From Rhizophagus irregularis (Eukaryota > Glomeromycota > Glomeromycetes > Glomerales > Glomeraceae): a stretch of 64,000 bases of DNA. Positions 20,086-30,510 of the stretch are shown piece after piece (positions within the stretch are counted from its first letter, which is position 1; each line of letters starts with the position of its first letter). The notes beneath the pieces were generated by a model, which made no database searches, was not told the origin of the DNA, and saw only the letters and a list, made by a program, of their open reading frames with translations. The position numbers were made by a program, and so were the translations under genes. The stretch covers positions 2,418,001 to 2,482,000 of the forward strand of contig NC_089450.1 of the NCBI RefSeq assembly GCF_026210795.1. Direction: 5' to 3'.

Positions 20086-22121
20086 CTAAATACATATTTT
20101 TCGAATTTTCATTATGGGGGTATGATCATCATGACACTAGAGTATTTTGGAAAGCTATATCTGGATAAACTACATGAGCGGGTTACTATGTAGGATCATG
20201 TTTTCAACATTTCCCGTTAACCGTAAGTGCCTTGTAGATCGATAAAAAGGGGATAATATATACATACATATAGCCAAATTATAAGAACGTAACACTACAA
20301 ATATATGAATTTTAGTCACTTGAAATTATTTATAGAATTTTCTATTTTAATATTTTTAAGTCAACAATAAATACCATTTGTCCTTCCAAGAATCCTTAAA
20401 ATGCAGAAATAATAATTGCCCATTTATCCTTTAAAAAAAATTGGATAAATATTATGTATAAGTTTTTCCATAAACATATAAAGTACGCAAACATTCTTAA
20501 CAACTCATACCAAAACGTGTTACCTACTAAATATCTAGAGCATTTTATTGATGATGTCATTTAATTTTTAGTTTTTTTTTACGATTTTACTCCTAAGGAA
20601 TATTGTTCCGTTGCCAAGCTTTTTTTTAGCCACAAAATCCGGTTACAAATTTATGCATGCAAAAGTCAGGTTACTTCACAAAAAATAAAGTATTAACTAT
20701 TAGATGATATAACTTGTGTTATAGTAGTATTAATCCAAAAGAATTCAAAATCGGAATATCCGAATATTCAGAATATTTATCCATAATTCTAAAAAGATGA
20801 CATTTTATGCATATAATTCAAATAGGAATTTTGTATGTGTGTGAAACAAAAAAGTATAATCCAAAACACATGTGAACATAACATGTTTTATACTTTACGA
20901 GTTACCGTAAATTTCCGAAAATTTCGATCGACAATCTAAAAATAGATTTTAAATGATATCTTTTCACATTGTATATTTGATAGAATACATTATCATGTCA
21001 ATTCAAAAGAGAATTTCTAATTTATTTTTAAGTGGGTTACAAGATTTCTTTTATGCACAATGATGTGATCAGAAAATTATGTCGAAATAATTTTTTGGAC
21101 TTTTTCCCTCTCACTGACTTCCGCCCATTATTATTGTTATACCCAATTTTGGTTTAAGGTTTATATGGTTTATGTTAAATAGTATCAAAATGTTTTTTCA
21201 TTTTTGGAACATTATTATCGTTATCTTTGAAATCAACATAAGATAATCAGATGTTTTACGAATTATTTTTTCCGTATAAATTAAATTACATCTGAGTTTA
21301 TTTAAACAACGCTTAAGATATATTTCCTACACGAAATCTCGAAATTTAAATTGACCACTGATTATGCATGTCGATCATTTTTTTTAAGCCATACATGTCT
21401 TTTAGACACTCGTAAATTGGTGAGATTTACTTTTATATTTTTATGTATCAATGTTCTCGGTAACGTTTATTTTGTACTTTTAATAAAAATTAATATCACT
21501 AAACGGAAACCGTTATTAAACGAAGTGCCATTTAAACTTTAAAGTCTTATTGGCCGGACGGACATCCCGTCATCAAGCGGAGTACGTTACACTTCGGACT
21601 AATTAGTATATTCTTTAACTTTAAAATTATCATTGTACTTTTATAGTCAAAAATATGTCTGGTGCCCTTAACCTGTTCTCAAAATAGGTATTTTTAGGAC
21701 ATGTGAGTTTATATAAATGCTAAACTTTATAATTGCTTACGTATTTTTAATAAAAAGAGACGAACTGAAAGTAATCCATATAAGATTAAATAGAAATGTA
21801 TGATTACACAAATTTGGTTTTTTTATCTGTCAATCAACGTGAACTTCGAATTTTTAATTAAAACCGGATTATCAGTTATCCCATTTTTTTGATGATCAAT
21901 ATTTAATACATCATTATGCATAGCTGATTTCATAATAGAGTTTAAACCCTACATTCAAACGCTGAAACGCACCCCTTTATTTTTTTTAAAATTTGATTGG
22001 CTAATTATTTATCAAATAAACACATACGGCTTTTTGGTTATTATTATTATTTTTTTTTTGAACTTGAAATGGCTTTTTAAAAAAGTGTTCTCAAATAAAA
22101 AGACACCAAAATAATAATATT
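20086..22121. other. AT-rich spacer, no gene seen
   Basis: I found no supported gene, RNA gene or element end. A 63-codon frame at 21351-21542 is hydrophobic and low in complexity and is not counted. Confidence 0.55.
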
Positions 22122-22745
22122 TGCGATTTTAAAACCCATACTGAAGTCCAGGTAAACCTAAAAAAGAAAAAGAGAGAACGTTAATAGCGATCTTAATAAA
22201 AAAAAATCCACCAAAATAATAAAAAAACCAAGAAATTCGCCTTCTTATGATTTCAAAGCCCATATCAAGACCTGTGATATTCCTAAAAAAAGGGAAAGAA
22301 AGAAAGAAAACACTGATAGTACTCTCAAATAAAAAAAAGACACCAAAATAACAAGAAACTCACCATTATTTCAAAATCCATACCATTCCTAAAAAAAAAG
22401 AGAGAAAAAACTTTAGTAACATTATTAAACAAAAAAAAGACGCAAAAATAATAAAAAATCAAGAAACTCACCTTTCTACTCATGATTTTAAAGTCTATAC
22501 CAAAGCTCAAGGTGTTCCGAAAAAAGAGAGTGAGAAAGATCTAATAATATTTTCAAACAAAAAAAAGATAAAAAAATAAAGAAACCCACCTTATGATTTC
22601 AAAGTCTATACCGAAATTCAAGGTATTCCTAAAAAAAGAAAGCGTTAATAACGTCCTCAATAAAAAAAAAGAGACGTGAAAATAACAAAAGACAAGAAAT
22701 ACTTATTTTCTTACTTGCGATTTCAAAGTTTTTACCATTTAAAGA
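22122..22745 (-). other. Array of micro-exon-like units (array A), minus strand
   Basis: Six related minus-strand blocks have splice-like borders: 22715 to about 22745, 22590-22628 (39 nt), 22472-22517 (46), 22364-22388 (25), 22241-22282 (42) and about 22122-22157. Spacers of 72-86 nt begin GTGAGTTTC or variants and end CTTTTTTTAG. The 39-nt unit encodes RNTLNFGIDFEII; others read LSFGIDFKIM, NGMDFEIM, NITGLDMGFEII. Decay is visible: the 46-nt block has CG instead of the AG acceptor, the 42-nt block has a GC donor, and the last lacks a donor. LINE-derived sequence lies just upstream and may separate the array from its promoter. No family recognised. Confidence 0.55.
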
Positions 22746-22795
22746 GAGAAAAAATATTATTTTCAAAGAAGGAATATTGCATAGCGGTTGATCAA

Positions 22796-23000
22796 ATTTT
22801 TATTTATTTTTATTTTTATTTTTAAAATATGAGACAAAAGCCGGGACTACAAGCATACGCGTTACAAAAACGATACAAAACTAAACTATTGCGAGTTCGT
22901 CCAACCCCCTAGGCACCGGAAAAGGAGTCGCCCTGCCCATTATTCTCAAAGAACCCTAGGCATGACCAGGCTAATTAACACCAGAAGAAGACGCCGAAAA
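22796..23000 (-). mobile_element. 3' end of a LINE, 5'-truncated
   Basis: On the minus strand a GC-richer segment (ACTCCTTTTCCGGTGCCTAG, then TAGTTTTGTATCG and GTAGTCCCGGC) ends in an AAAAAT-repeat tail at about 22826-22796. The tail type is the same as in the large LINE at 1359-11859, but the 3' UTR sequence differs, so a second LINE family is likely. No target duplication was identified and the 5' boundary near 23000 is approximate. Confidence 0.6.
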
Positions 23001-23703
23001 AAAAGAAAAATTAAATGAAGTAATGTAAAAATCTATATTAAAGAAAAAAGAAAATAATGAAACATAATCTATAAAAGATGAATGATTTCTATAAATAGAT
23101 TGTCGGTCGTGACAATCGTGAATATAACTATTCCAACCACCCGCGTGCAAATAATAGTCGATGCGTAATCGATCGTCGAATCTGTTGGAGTGGCAAAAAT
23201 TACGTTCTTGACCCTCCTCGTATTACTTTCTTGACCCGGTCAAAATATGCGATATGTGATAAACAAGATATTTATATTTGCGTTCATTTAATACTTTTTT
23301 ATTTCTAAATTAAAAAAATTTTATTTTAATTAGTGAAGTACATTAATTAGGTAATAAATACTAAACTACAACCGCATAAAACTAAATATTAAATAAAAAA
23401 AAATAATAAATTATTTTGTCATTAATCATTAATTATAAAAAAAAAAGTAATATATTATTTTTCAATTAATCTCTTTGTGTCTATAAAAGAAAAATAACGA
23501 CGCGTCAATGTATTTTTGCAGATTCCGTATATGAGTATATAATAAATTTTCTAAGCCACGTCCACTTGATATTAGGTTAATTCAATAGAATTTGTCATTA
23601 ATTCAGTGCAACCGGCTGATTATTAGATTGTATCACGCCAAGATTAATTACTACAAATTGTAAATATTTCGCTGACTAATTAATAAATATTACAAATGAA
23701 GTC
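23001..23703. other. Spacer, no gene seen
   Basis: AT-rich with no supported frame. A TATA-like CTATTTATAG (minus strand, about 23092) lies upstream of array A and could be its promoter, but this is speculative. Confidence 0.5.
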
Positions 23704-23919
23704 AAAATTGGTTCTCGTTTCATGGATTTAAAATTTTGAGGTCGGCGGTCGGTATTTTTATTTAAAAATTTTATATATTGTAAGTTAAAAATGGTAGTCC
23801 CAAATTTTTTTAAATTTTTTTTCTTTACATAAACTGAATAATCTGCTAATTATTAATATTAACAAAATTTTCCTGTAAATTTTCTTAAAACTAGATCGAC
23901 GGTTATGAGAACCAATTTT
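23704..23919. mobile_element. MITE related to the AGGTGAC element, different ends
   Basis: Perfect 13-bp inverted ends AAAATTGGTTCTC (23704-23716) and GAGAACCAATTTT (23907-23919). The interior is homologous to 13031-13254 in the opposite orientation. The outermost sequences of the two copies differ, so one copy has lost or gained terminal sequence. It abuts the next MITE within 6 bp. Confidence 0.7.
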
Positions 23920-23925
23920 CGCCTA

Positions 23926-24228
23926 AGGCCACACAAATTCAATTTTTCGGTTCACGTAACATTGAAATTTAAAATCGACCCGGGGACCCGGGGTTTATTG
24001 TTTATTAATAAAAAAAGTTTATATATAAAATCGTGCCATCTGATTGGTTGACTTTTAAAGGGGAGGAATTTATTTTCGCTCCAGAAGTTCTCAGACACGT
24101 GATAAACTTACCCCGCCAATAAAATTACGTTCTGATCACGTAACGTGACAAACTTTATATATATATTGAAATTTGAAAAAGTGACCCGGCGGGGTGAAGT
24201 GAATCGAAAAATCGAATTTGTGTGGCCT
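23926..24228. mobile_element. TA-site MITE with AGGCCACACAAATTC ends
   Basis: Left end AGGCCACACAAATTC (23926) and right end GAATTTGTGTGGCCT (ends 24228), with TA on each side (23924-23925, 24229-24230). The inverted homology extends about 30 bp, including TTTTTCGGTTCAC. Internal CCCGGGG blocks are unusually GC-rich for the window. The right end runs directly into the open frame of the Harbinger Myb-like gene. Confidence 0.75.
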
Positions 24229-24230
24229 TA

Positions 24231-24752
24231 TCAAAAAATTATAAATGAAAACGTGTTACCAGGACGTACTCTTGATCAAATCAGAAATAAGTTTGGGAAA
24301 TTGCGTGAAACGTATTTGCAAAAAAAGAAAAAAGCTAATCCTACTGGTGAAGGTAGTTTAGAATGGATTTGGTTCTCACAAATGGAAGAAATTTTGCCAC
24401 AGAGTAAAGCCATCAACCCGGATTATGTTACAGATTCAACTTCAGATTCTCCTCCTATTTCTGATGGCGAAAATTCAGATAATAAAGAAAATTATAAGGC
24501 TGATGAAACACGAAAAAAGAAAGGAAAATCAACAGGAATTGAAGGTATATCTGGGGTAATTGCAGCAATGGGAGAATCAAGGGATAGATTTCATGAAAAA
24601 AACTAGACTTAGAGGAGCGTGAAAGCCAAAAGAAATTTGAATTGGAGGAAAAGGAATTAATTCAGCAATATGAGCTGGAAAAGAGTAAGTTGGAGATAGA
24701 AAGATTGCGTGCTGAAAATGAGATGTTAAAATTTCGCAAAAATAATGAATGA
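24231..24752 (+). pseudogene. Harbinger Myb/SANT-like gene, 5'-truncated and frameshifted
   Basis: The residues GRTLDQIRNKFGKLRETYLQ and the SLEWIWFSQMEEIL block match the second half of the Myb/SANT-like domain of the accessory protein of PIF/Harbinger elements, which binds DNA together with the transposase. The first helix and any native start are missing; an ATG at 24145 lies inside the adjacent MITE. An acidic Ser-rich linker follows, then a one-base slip in an A-run near 24600. The next phase continues with a charged heptad coiled coil (ELEEKELIQQYELEKSKLEI) to TGA 24750-24752. The gene is convergent with the transposase. Confidence 0.7.
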
Positions 24753-24847
24753 AAATTTTGTATAGATTATGAAGTTTGCCTTACATAATTAAATAAATTT
24801 GTTAAATATAATATAATATAAATATTTTTTTTTGTAAAATTTGCTTA

Positions 24848-25884
24848 TCAATTACTTGTTATGCTACATATTGATTTAACATTCTTTCTCTTTTTAAGTT
24901 CGCCTTCTAATTTTAAAATTTCATCACTTTCATCTTCCCAATCATATCGATCATTATCATCATCATCATCATCATCATCATTTTGATCGTTAATCTTCCA
25001 AATTTCCCCACAAATTTCAAGAAAGTTATACCACAATCTGCTAATTTAATTGCTGTCTTTATATCTTTTACAGATAATTCTTTTAATGCTTTGAATCTAG
25101 CCTTTAATCTACCAAAGGCATGTTCTACAACAACTCTATATTTTGAATGAATAAAGTTAAATTGACATTGTCAATGATTAAAAGGATTTTTAAAAGGAGT
25201 AATTAAAAAGGAAGAGATTGGATATGCTGAATCACCTAACACATAATCATCTCCTTCAATATATTTTGCTGTATTAAGAAAAAAATCTGAATTAGCATAG
25301 ACTCGTGCATCATGCACTGATCCTGGCCATCCTATTATATAATTAATAAAAATTCCTTTAAAATCAACAATTCCTTGACAATTAATTGCGTATTTCTTGT
25401 AAAAAATGCTGTTGGATCTTGTGCAGGTGCCTAATTTGAAATAAAATGAGTCCCTGCATGAACAATAGCATGATTATTATTATTCTTAGGCCATTGAACA
25501 AACTCCAATTTTTTATTTCTAATGGCCTTCATTACATGGTTAATATAAAGAATTACAGTACCTTCACATATTCCAAATCGAGAACAAATACTTAAAATAT
25601 CATCTTTAGAACCTAAACGCCTAAGAAATATTACTAATTGAAATTCAACTGGTGCCTGCGGCTTATTTCCTTTGTTTTGAAAAACTGTATCATTCTGTAA
25701 AACTTGCACTAGCTTGTTAAACTGTTGTCTTTCCATTCGTATAACTTTTTTAAACCGTATATCATTAAATCATTATTATTATCTAATTCATCATCATTAA
25801 AAGAGTCAAAAGAGTCATTTAAATCCTGTATAAATCCTGTATTGTTAATAACGTTAAAGCATATTCAATATCCTTCTTAGACAT
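24848..25884 (-). pseudogene. PIF/Harbinger DDE transposase, decayed
   Basis: The N-terminal part (25736 to about 25431) has a helix-turn-helix-like segment (ICSRFGICEGTVILYINHVM). After a phase change the catalytic region follows: YAINCQGIVDFKGIFINYII with the first Asp, GWPGSVHDARVYANS, LGDSAYPI with the second Asp, and VEHAFGRLKARFKAL with the Glu. These are the blocks of the DDE_Tnp_4 / Harbinger transposase. A TGA interrupts just before QCQFNFIHSK, where a CGA arginine codon is a plausible ancestor. An upstream ATG near 25884 (MSKKDIEYAL) needs two further phase changes. The C-terminus has an Asp repeat encoded by GAT codons. Terminal repeats of the element were not found. Confidence 0.82.
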
Positions 25885-26186
25885 AATTATAAAAAGAAAA
25901 AAATTGGAACAGAATGGAAATAGATTATAACGCGGATTTTTCTGCTCAATTTACGCCGTTTTTGTGAAAATCGGATCAGATCGGAAGCTATTGTTGCACA
26001 AATTTCCAAAAAGGACATGTCATACTGATCGCTTAGTATCATAAGTCACGTGATACGTATTAATTACGACATAAAGTTGCACCAGTTATAAATATTACGG
26101 CGACCAACACTAAAATAAATAGAATGTTAAATTTTTGATCATTGGAATTGCTTTGCCACAAATTTAACGGTGCACAATCAATTAGA

Positions 26187-26293
26187 AACGATTAATCAGA
26201 ATCGAAAATCGAATTTAGAATCGAAATTTGAGAAACGATTAATCGCGATTGATCGATTCTAAAATCGATTCTAATTATGGGAATCGATTCTGG
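26187..26293. repeat. AATCGATT-rich motif cluster, possible hAT relic
   Basis: At least eight AATCG / CGATT motifs in about 105 bp (such as GAAACGATTAATC and GATCGATTCTAAAATCG) after a GGTGCACAATC start. The organisation recalls the subterminal motif clusters of the hAT elements here, but no opposite end or duplication was found. Confidence 0.35.
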
Positions 26294-26544
26294 TGGAGTA
26301 ATTTACAAAAAAATCCATCGGTGTATACTACATAATACCGATGGGATAATAAGATTTATTTTTGTACACATAAACTAATAATGATCGATGCGTGAAACAG
26401 CCAATCTAAAATTTATGCATGCAAGAATCAGGCCACCAATAAAAAATAATGGCCTGATCTAAGTGATAGGTTCAATTTCCCATTGAAAATAACTTTGTAT
26501 TTAAAACTAGATCTGATTATCTGTTATATAATCAAGCCATTTTA

Positions 26545-26680
26545 TTACCGTATACATCCGAAATTAAGCACCCCAAAATAGCACCCTGGCCAGAATTATG
26601 AAAATTATGGCCTACATTATGCTGTTCCCGGCCAGCATTACGGTCAAAAAGGGTGCTTGATTTCGGATGTATACGGTAAT
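26545..26680. mobile_element. 136-bp TA-site MITE with 20-bp perfect TIR
   Basis: Arms TTACCGTATACATCCGAAAT and ATTTCGGATGTATACGGTAA are perfect inverted repeats; TA lies outside both ends (26543-26544, 26681-26682). The inner part has AAGCACCC...GGGTGCTT and a CTGGCCAGAATTAT / CGGCCAGCATTA pair. A diverged relative lies at 56579-56710. Confidence 0.82.
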
Positions 26681-27289
26681 TAATATGATTCAATTTGTAA
26701 TATCATAAAAGAGATATTTTTTCAAATGGTCCCTTTTTAATAGGGGTGAAATATCTCCGTAGATGTGTGAACTAGCAACCCCGGTTTTTTCCTTTTTTTA
26801 TTAGCTATAAATTCTGTGAATTTGCAACATTAATAGTAGAATAACATAAATCCAAAGTTTTAATGTTTTAATTTACTTGATGGCAAATCTTTTAGTTTCT
26901 TCTTTAAAGATTCGTTATGAATGTAACAGAATTTAAATGATGGTTATTTGGCCATCAAATTTTATTCTATTTTATGTTAAAGTTCATATTGTATAAGAAT
27001 TTAAAAAATGATACCCTCCTTAATAGATGAACAAAATATTGTTCATATTTCACATACTTTTCGAACTTTCGAATTACATAAACCTAGCTTACATAAGGTC
27101 ATATATCAAAACGTACGGTTATGACAACATAAGTCTTAAGAGGAGCATTTACATTGCATTTTTGAAAAAAAAAAACTTAAAATACTTTTGTATTAGAATT
27201 CATTATATACTTTTAGATTTCCCGATATATCTCAGAAATTATTGATGTTTTCACTTTTAGTGAATCAAATTTTAAATAATTTATTTTAA

Positions 27290-27540
27290 AAACAGAAATA
27301 TAAATGCATACGGAACCATTTCACATGTTACTTTGTAATTTTTTTTTAATTTCAGGTTTTTTCGTGACAAAATGTATTAATACTGTCATTACGAATGGGG
27401 TTGGGAAAGTCATTGCATGGTTTATAGAAGAACGAATGGTTATTCGTAATATAAGTTTCTTGAAGAAAAGTTACATATGGTGGAGTAGTATATAGTCGAA
27501 AGTTAGAAATGTTAAAAATAGTATTATTAATAAGAAATTA
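27290..27540 (-). pseudogene. Relic of a family A gene with internal deletion
   Basis: On the plus strand, 27300-27410 aligns closely with 16995-17100 of the family A gene (GCATACGGAACCATTTCACA versus GCATGTGGAACCATTTTACA, then TTCAGGTTTTTTCGTGA versus CTCGGGTTGTTCGTGA). It then jumps, leaving out about 70 nt, to a segment matching the FFYKPYND region (TTTATAGAAGAACGAATGG). The frame is destroyed. This shows that family A has lost at least one copy here. Confidence 0.75.
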
Positions 27541-27924
27541 TGTTAAATTAAATATGTTAAAAATTTTTTTTTATGTAATGATGATAGATTAATTTTCAAT
27601 ATAACTATTATAAGTAAATAAAAAAAATTCCAGTTCGTCAGTATGATAGCTGGTTAATATTATATTACAAATCATGCTTTTCATGCTTTTTAGATTATTA
27701 TTTTTTTTTTGAACCTTTATTTACAAAAAGCTGATCTAAAGCATGTGCGTAAAGCATAAGACAGAATAGGAATAGCCGAATAGGCATATGCGATGCACAT
27801 GTATATAATAAATCATCATATCAATCAGTCTAACTATAAACTCTTAACTCTTGATTTAATGTGAGCATCGTATTTTATTAGACTGGGCCGGAATTAAGAT
27901 CAAGTCGGCAATTTTTTCATAATA

Positions 27925-28110
27925 CAGTCGTCCTCCCATATAGTCACCCCCTGTATAATCACAACTCCCTTATAAGCACATTTACATTAATCCCAAGTTA
28001 CTAATAAACTTATTAAAAAAACCTTCCCTTTAATCACATCATATATAATTTTTATAGTCACACCATTTTTTTTTGGTCCCGAAGGGTGTGATTATATGGG
28101 AGGATGACTG
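27925..28110. mobile_element. pogo-like MITE, CAGTCGTCCTCCCATATAG
   Basis: Left end CAGTCGTCCTCCCATATAG and right end whose complement is CAGTCATCCTCCCATATAA, with TA on both sides (27923-27924, 28111-28112). Internal GTCAC / GTGATTAT motifs are repeated. The structure matches pogo/Tigger-like short elements; 186 bp, non-coding. Confidence 0.82.
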
Positions 28111-28112
28111 TA

Positions 28113-29877
28113 ATTTGCTGTCTCATTCAGAACTATACAAATTAAGGTGCAATATGCATGTCTAGTCATCACTTGAAATACCCGCTCATATTTTTTGCGT
28201 GTTAAACTTGTGTGATCATCATGTGATGGTCACTAATATTCTGATTCCTCTTGCATAACGGCAAAAAATTCCAGATTTATTTTTTTTTTAAAAAAAAAAT
28301 AATTCAAAATATTATTGGAGATTATATTATTTTATTTAATTCAGATAACGATAATCTTTTAAAAAGATGGTAAAATAAAAAAAGAAAACCAACTTCAACT
28401 TTAATTTACTGAGAAATATTATATTTTTTTCTTTTTTTTAAAAAAAAAGTAAACGGTAATTATTACACAACATATCAATATTTAACTAAATTAATCATTA
28501 TTTTCATTTTTTTTTTACATTTTTATAATTTTCATAGTGAATTTTATTACGTATCATACTTCCATCGCTTTTTTTTCAATATATATTAACCTTATTTTAA
28601 GTTTAGAATATGCTTTAAGCTTCAAGATTTATGTAAGGCCCAGATCTAAGCTTTTTTATTGGTGGTACCAAAACCTTTTCGGTAGTATGAAGAGTGAAAC
28701 GTTAATTAAAATAATTTATATAATTTATCATTTAAAAATCTGGACCATATTTGGGCATCAAACAAACCATATATTATTGATTTTCATGGTTTAGTATGAT
28801 CGTCAATTAATACTTTGGTACAGTAGTGACAAAAGAATAACACATACTTAATGAAACCTTAATCAGCTAACAAATGGTTATGACATAAATCACCATTGTG
28901 GCATCAAAATATTATAAAAGATTTTCAATATTTAAACAAGAAATCTAAAAAGTTTTTTAGATTCTGCTCCATGCCATACAGAAATCAACGATCAAAAATC
29001 CTTACCGCTAATCCCGAAATTCTCTGTAATTTATAATGCCCTAATACTATGAATGTGAAATACGCATTAAAATACTTTGATATATTACGGTGAATACGGT
29101 CATTATTACTCTAATTGATGTCATGATTAGGATCCAATAATTTATCATTAGATCATTTTGTAAATATATAGAAAAAATACTGTTTTCTGAAAATTTATCT
29201 GTACTAAGGGTTTCTGGAATTCGGAATTAGAGAAGTTCATCTTCAAATTAATACTTAATATACACTGATTAATTTGCAATCTGTAATGATTCTACTGTTC
29301 AAATAAAACAATTTGAGATACATTTAAAATCCTCATTAGACTTGAATTCATTTTTTATTCATAAAATAGTTTTTGTCTACAAATAAATTAAATACGATTA
29401 AAAACAAATAGGTCCATTGTGTTGTGTTCATTTATTAGTGATAGAACTTAATAAATATTTTTATGGATAGTAAAATAAGAGCGATCTATAAAAATCGGTC
29501 AAAACTACAGCCGTTAATCTATACAATTTAAAAATCTATATAATTTATATGATTAAAAAAATTTGTAACATTTAGATTACCTGTATAAATAAATCCTAAA
29601 TTGTGTCACCTTGCTTCCATTGACCAGTCTATTACGTTAAACAAAATTTCAAAAAAGCAAAATTTATATGCCAATCATATAATTCTGGCCAGGATTGCAG
29701 CCAATCCTGGTGCGAAGCAACAACTAGAATTTTAATAATAATTTGTATCGGATGTTATATATGAAATATTTATTGGCATTTATCCAAAGCGAATTTTTTT
29801 TTCATATTGAAATTATGTGAATGTTATTACCTTAATAAATATAAATTCTTAAATTCTTATGTTGGTGTAAAAAAAAA
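28113..29877. other. AT-rich spacer, no gene seen
   Basis: Long homopolymer A/T runs near 28280-28520 and one copy of the CTGGCC motif (29681-29695). An 85-codon hydrophobic frame (28537-28794) has no recognisable feature and is not counted. Confidence 0.55.
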
Positions 29878-30510
29878 CTAATATTGAAAATAATTATTAC
29901 CATAATACTCTTGATTGTATCTATCATTTTGAGAATTAACTGTTGGTGTACTATTAGGGTTAATCATGCCTTCATATGCATAATAATCTTGAATAAAAAT
30001 CTTAAATAAATCAAAGTTTTGTCCATAAGTCGGCGAGCTTGATGTCAAGTAATGAATTAAGTCTTTTTTCAAATGAAATTTAAGATTTTCTTGATGACTC
30101 TTAGAAAATTCTTGCTGCTGATATTCGCATTGAATGGAATGATTACCATAAATGATTTTATTCAAAAATTGAAATATAAGTGTATGTGAAATCATTTCGC
30201 AAGTTACTCGATAGATTTTCTTAACTTCAGGTTGTTGATGGTAAAATTCATAAATATTATTAAACTGAGAACAATTATGAATTGAGTTACTATCAGTATC
30301 GTCTATTAATTGCGATACAAGTTCAAAAGTCAACGGCATTTCCTCACAGAGGACGTGATACAATTGGAAATCGTTGCTTGGCGCATAAAAAAACGAGCAT
30401 TTATTCGTGAAAATATTTTCTTGAGGACGAGCTGATAAAAATGAGTGTTCCTGATAATCTTGCATATATGGCGAAGAGTAATTAGGAATTGTCTGGTTGT
30501 TGGCATTCAT
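29878..30510 (-). CDS. Uncharacterised family A protein, member 2
   Basis: 210 residues, the shortest of the three, single exon from ATG 30510. The Asn-rich leader is only about 35 residues (with MQDYQ). The core follows: CSFFYAPSNDFQLYHVLCEE (residues about 38-57), MPLTFELVSQLID (58-70), FYHQQPEVKKIYRVTCEM (89-106), IFQFLNKIIYGN (112-123), YQQQEFSKSHQENLKFHLKK (130-149), then DLIHYL and a DYYAYE-like motif. It is closest to the 39003-39788 copy (shared NIYxFYHQQPEV and ISHT-FIFQFLNKIIYGN). Unknown function; no transmembrane or export signal seen. Confidence 0.8.
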   Translation of the reverse strand: MNANNQTIPNYSSPYMQDYQEHSFLSARPQENIFTNKCSFFYAPSNDFQLYHVLCEEMPLTFELVSQLIDDTDSNSIHNCSQFNNIYEFYHQQPEVKKIYRVTCEMISHTLIFQFLNKIIYGNHSIQCEYQQQEFSKSHQENLKFHLKKDLIHYLTSSSPTYGQNFDLFKIFIQDYYAYEGMINPNSTPTVNSQNDRYNQEYYGNNYFQY

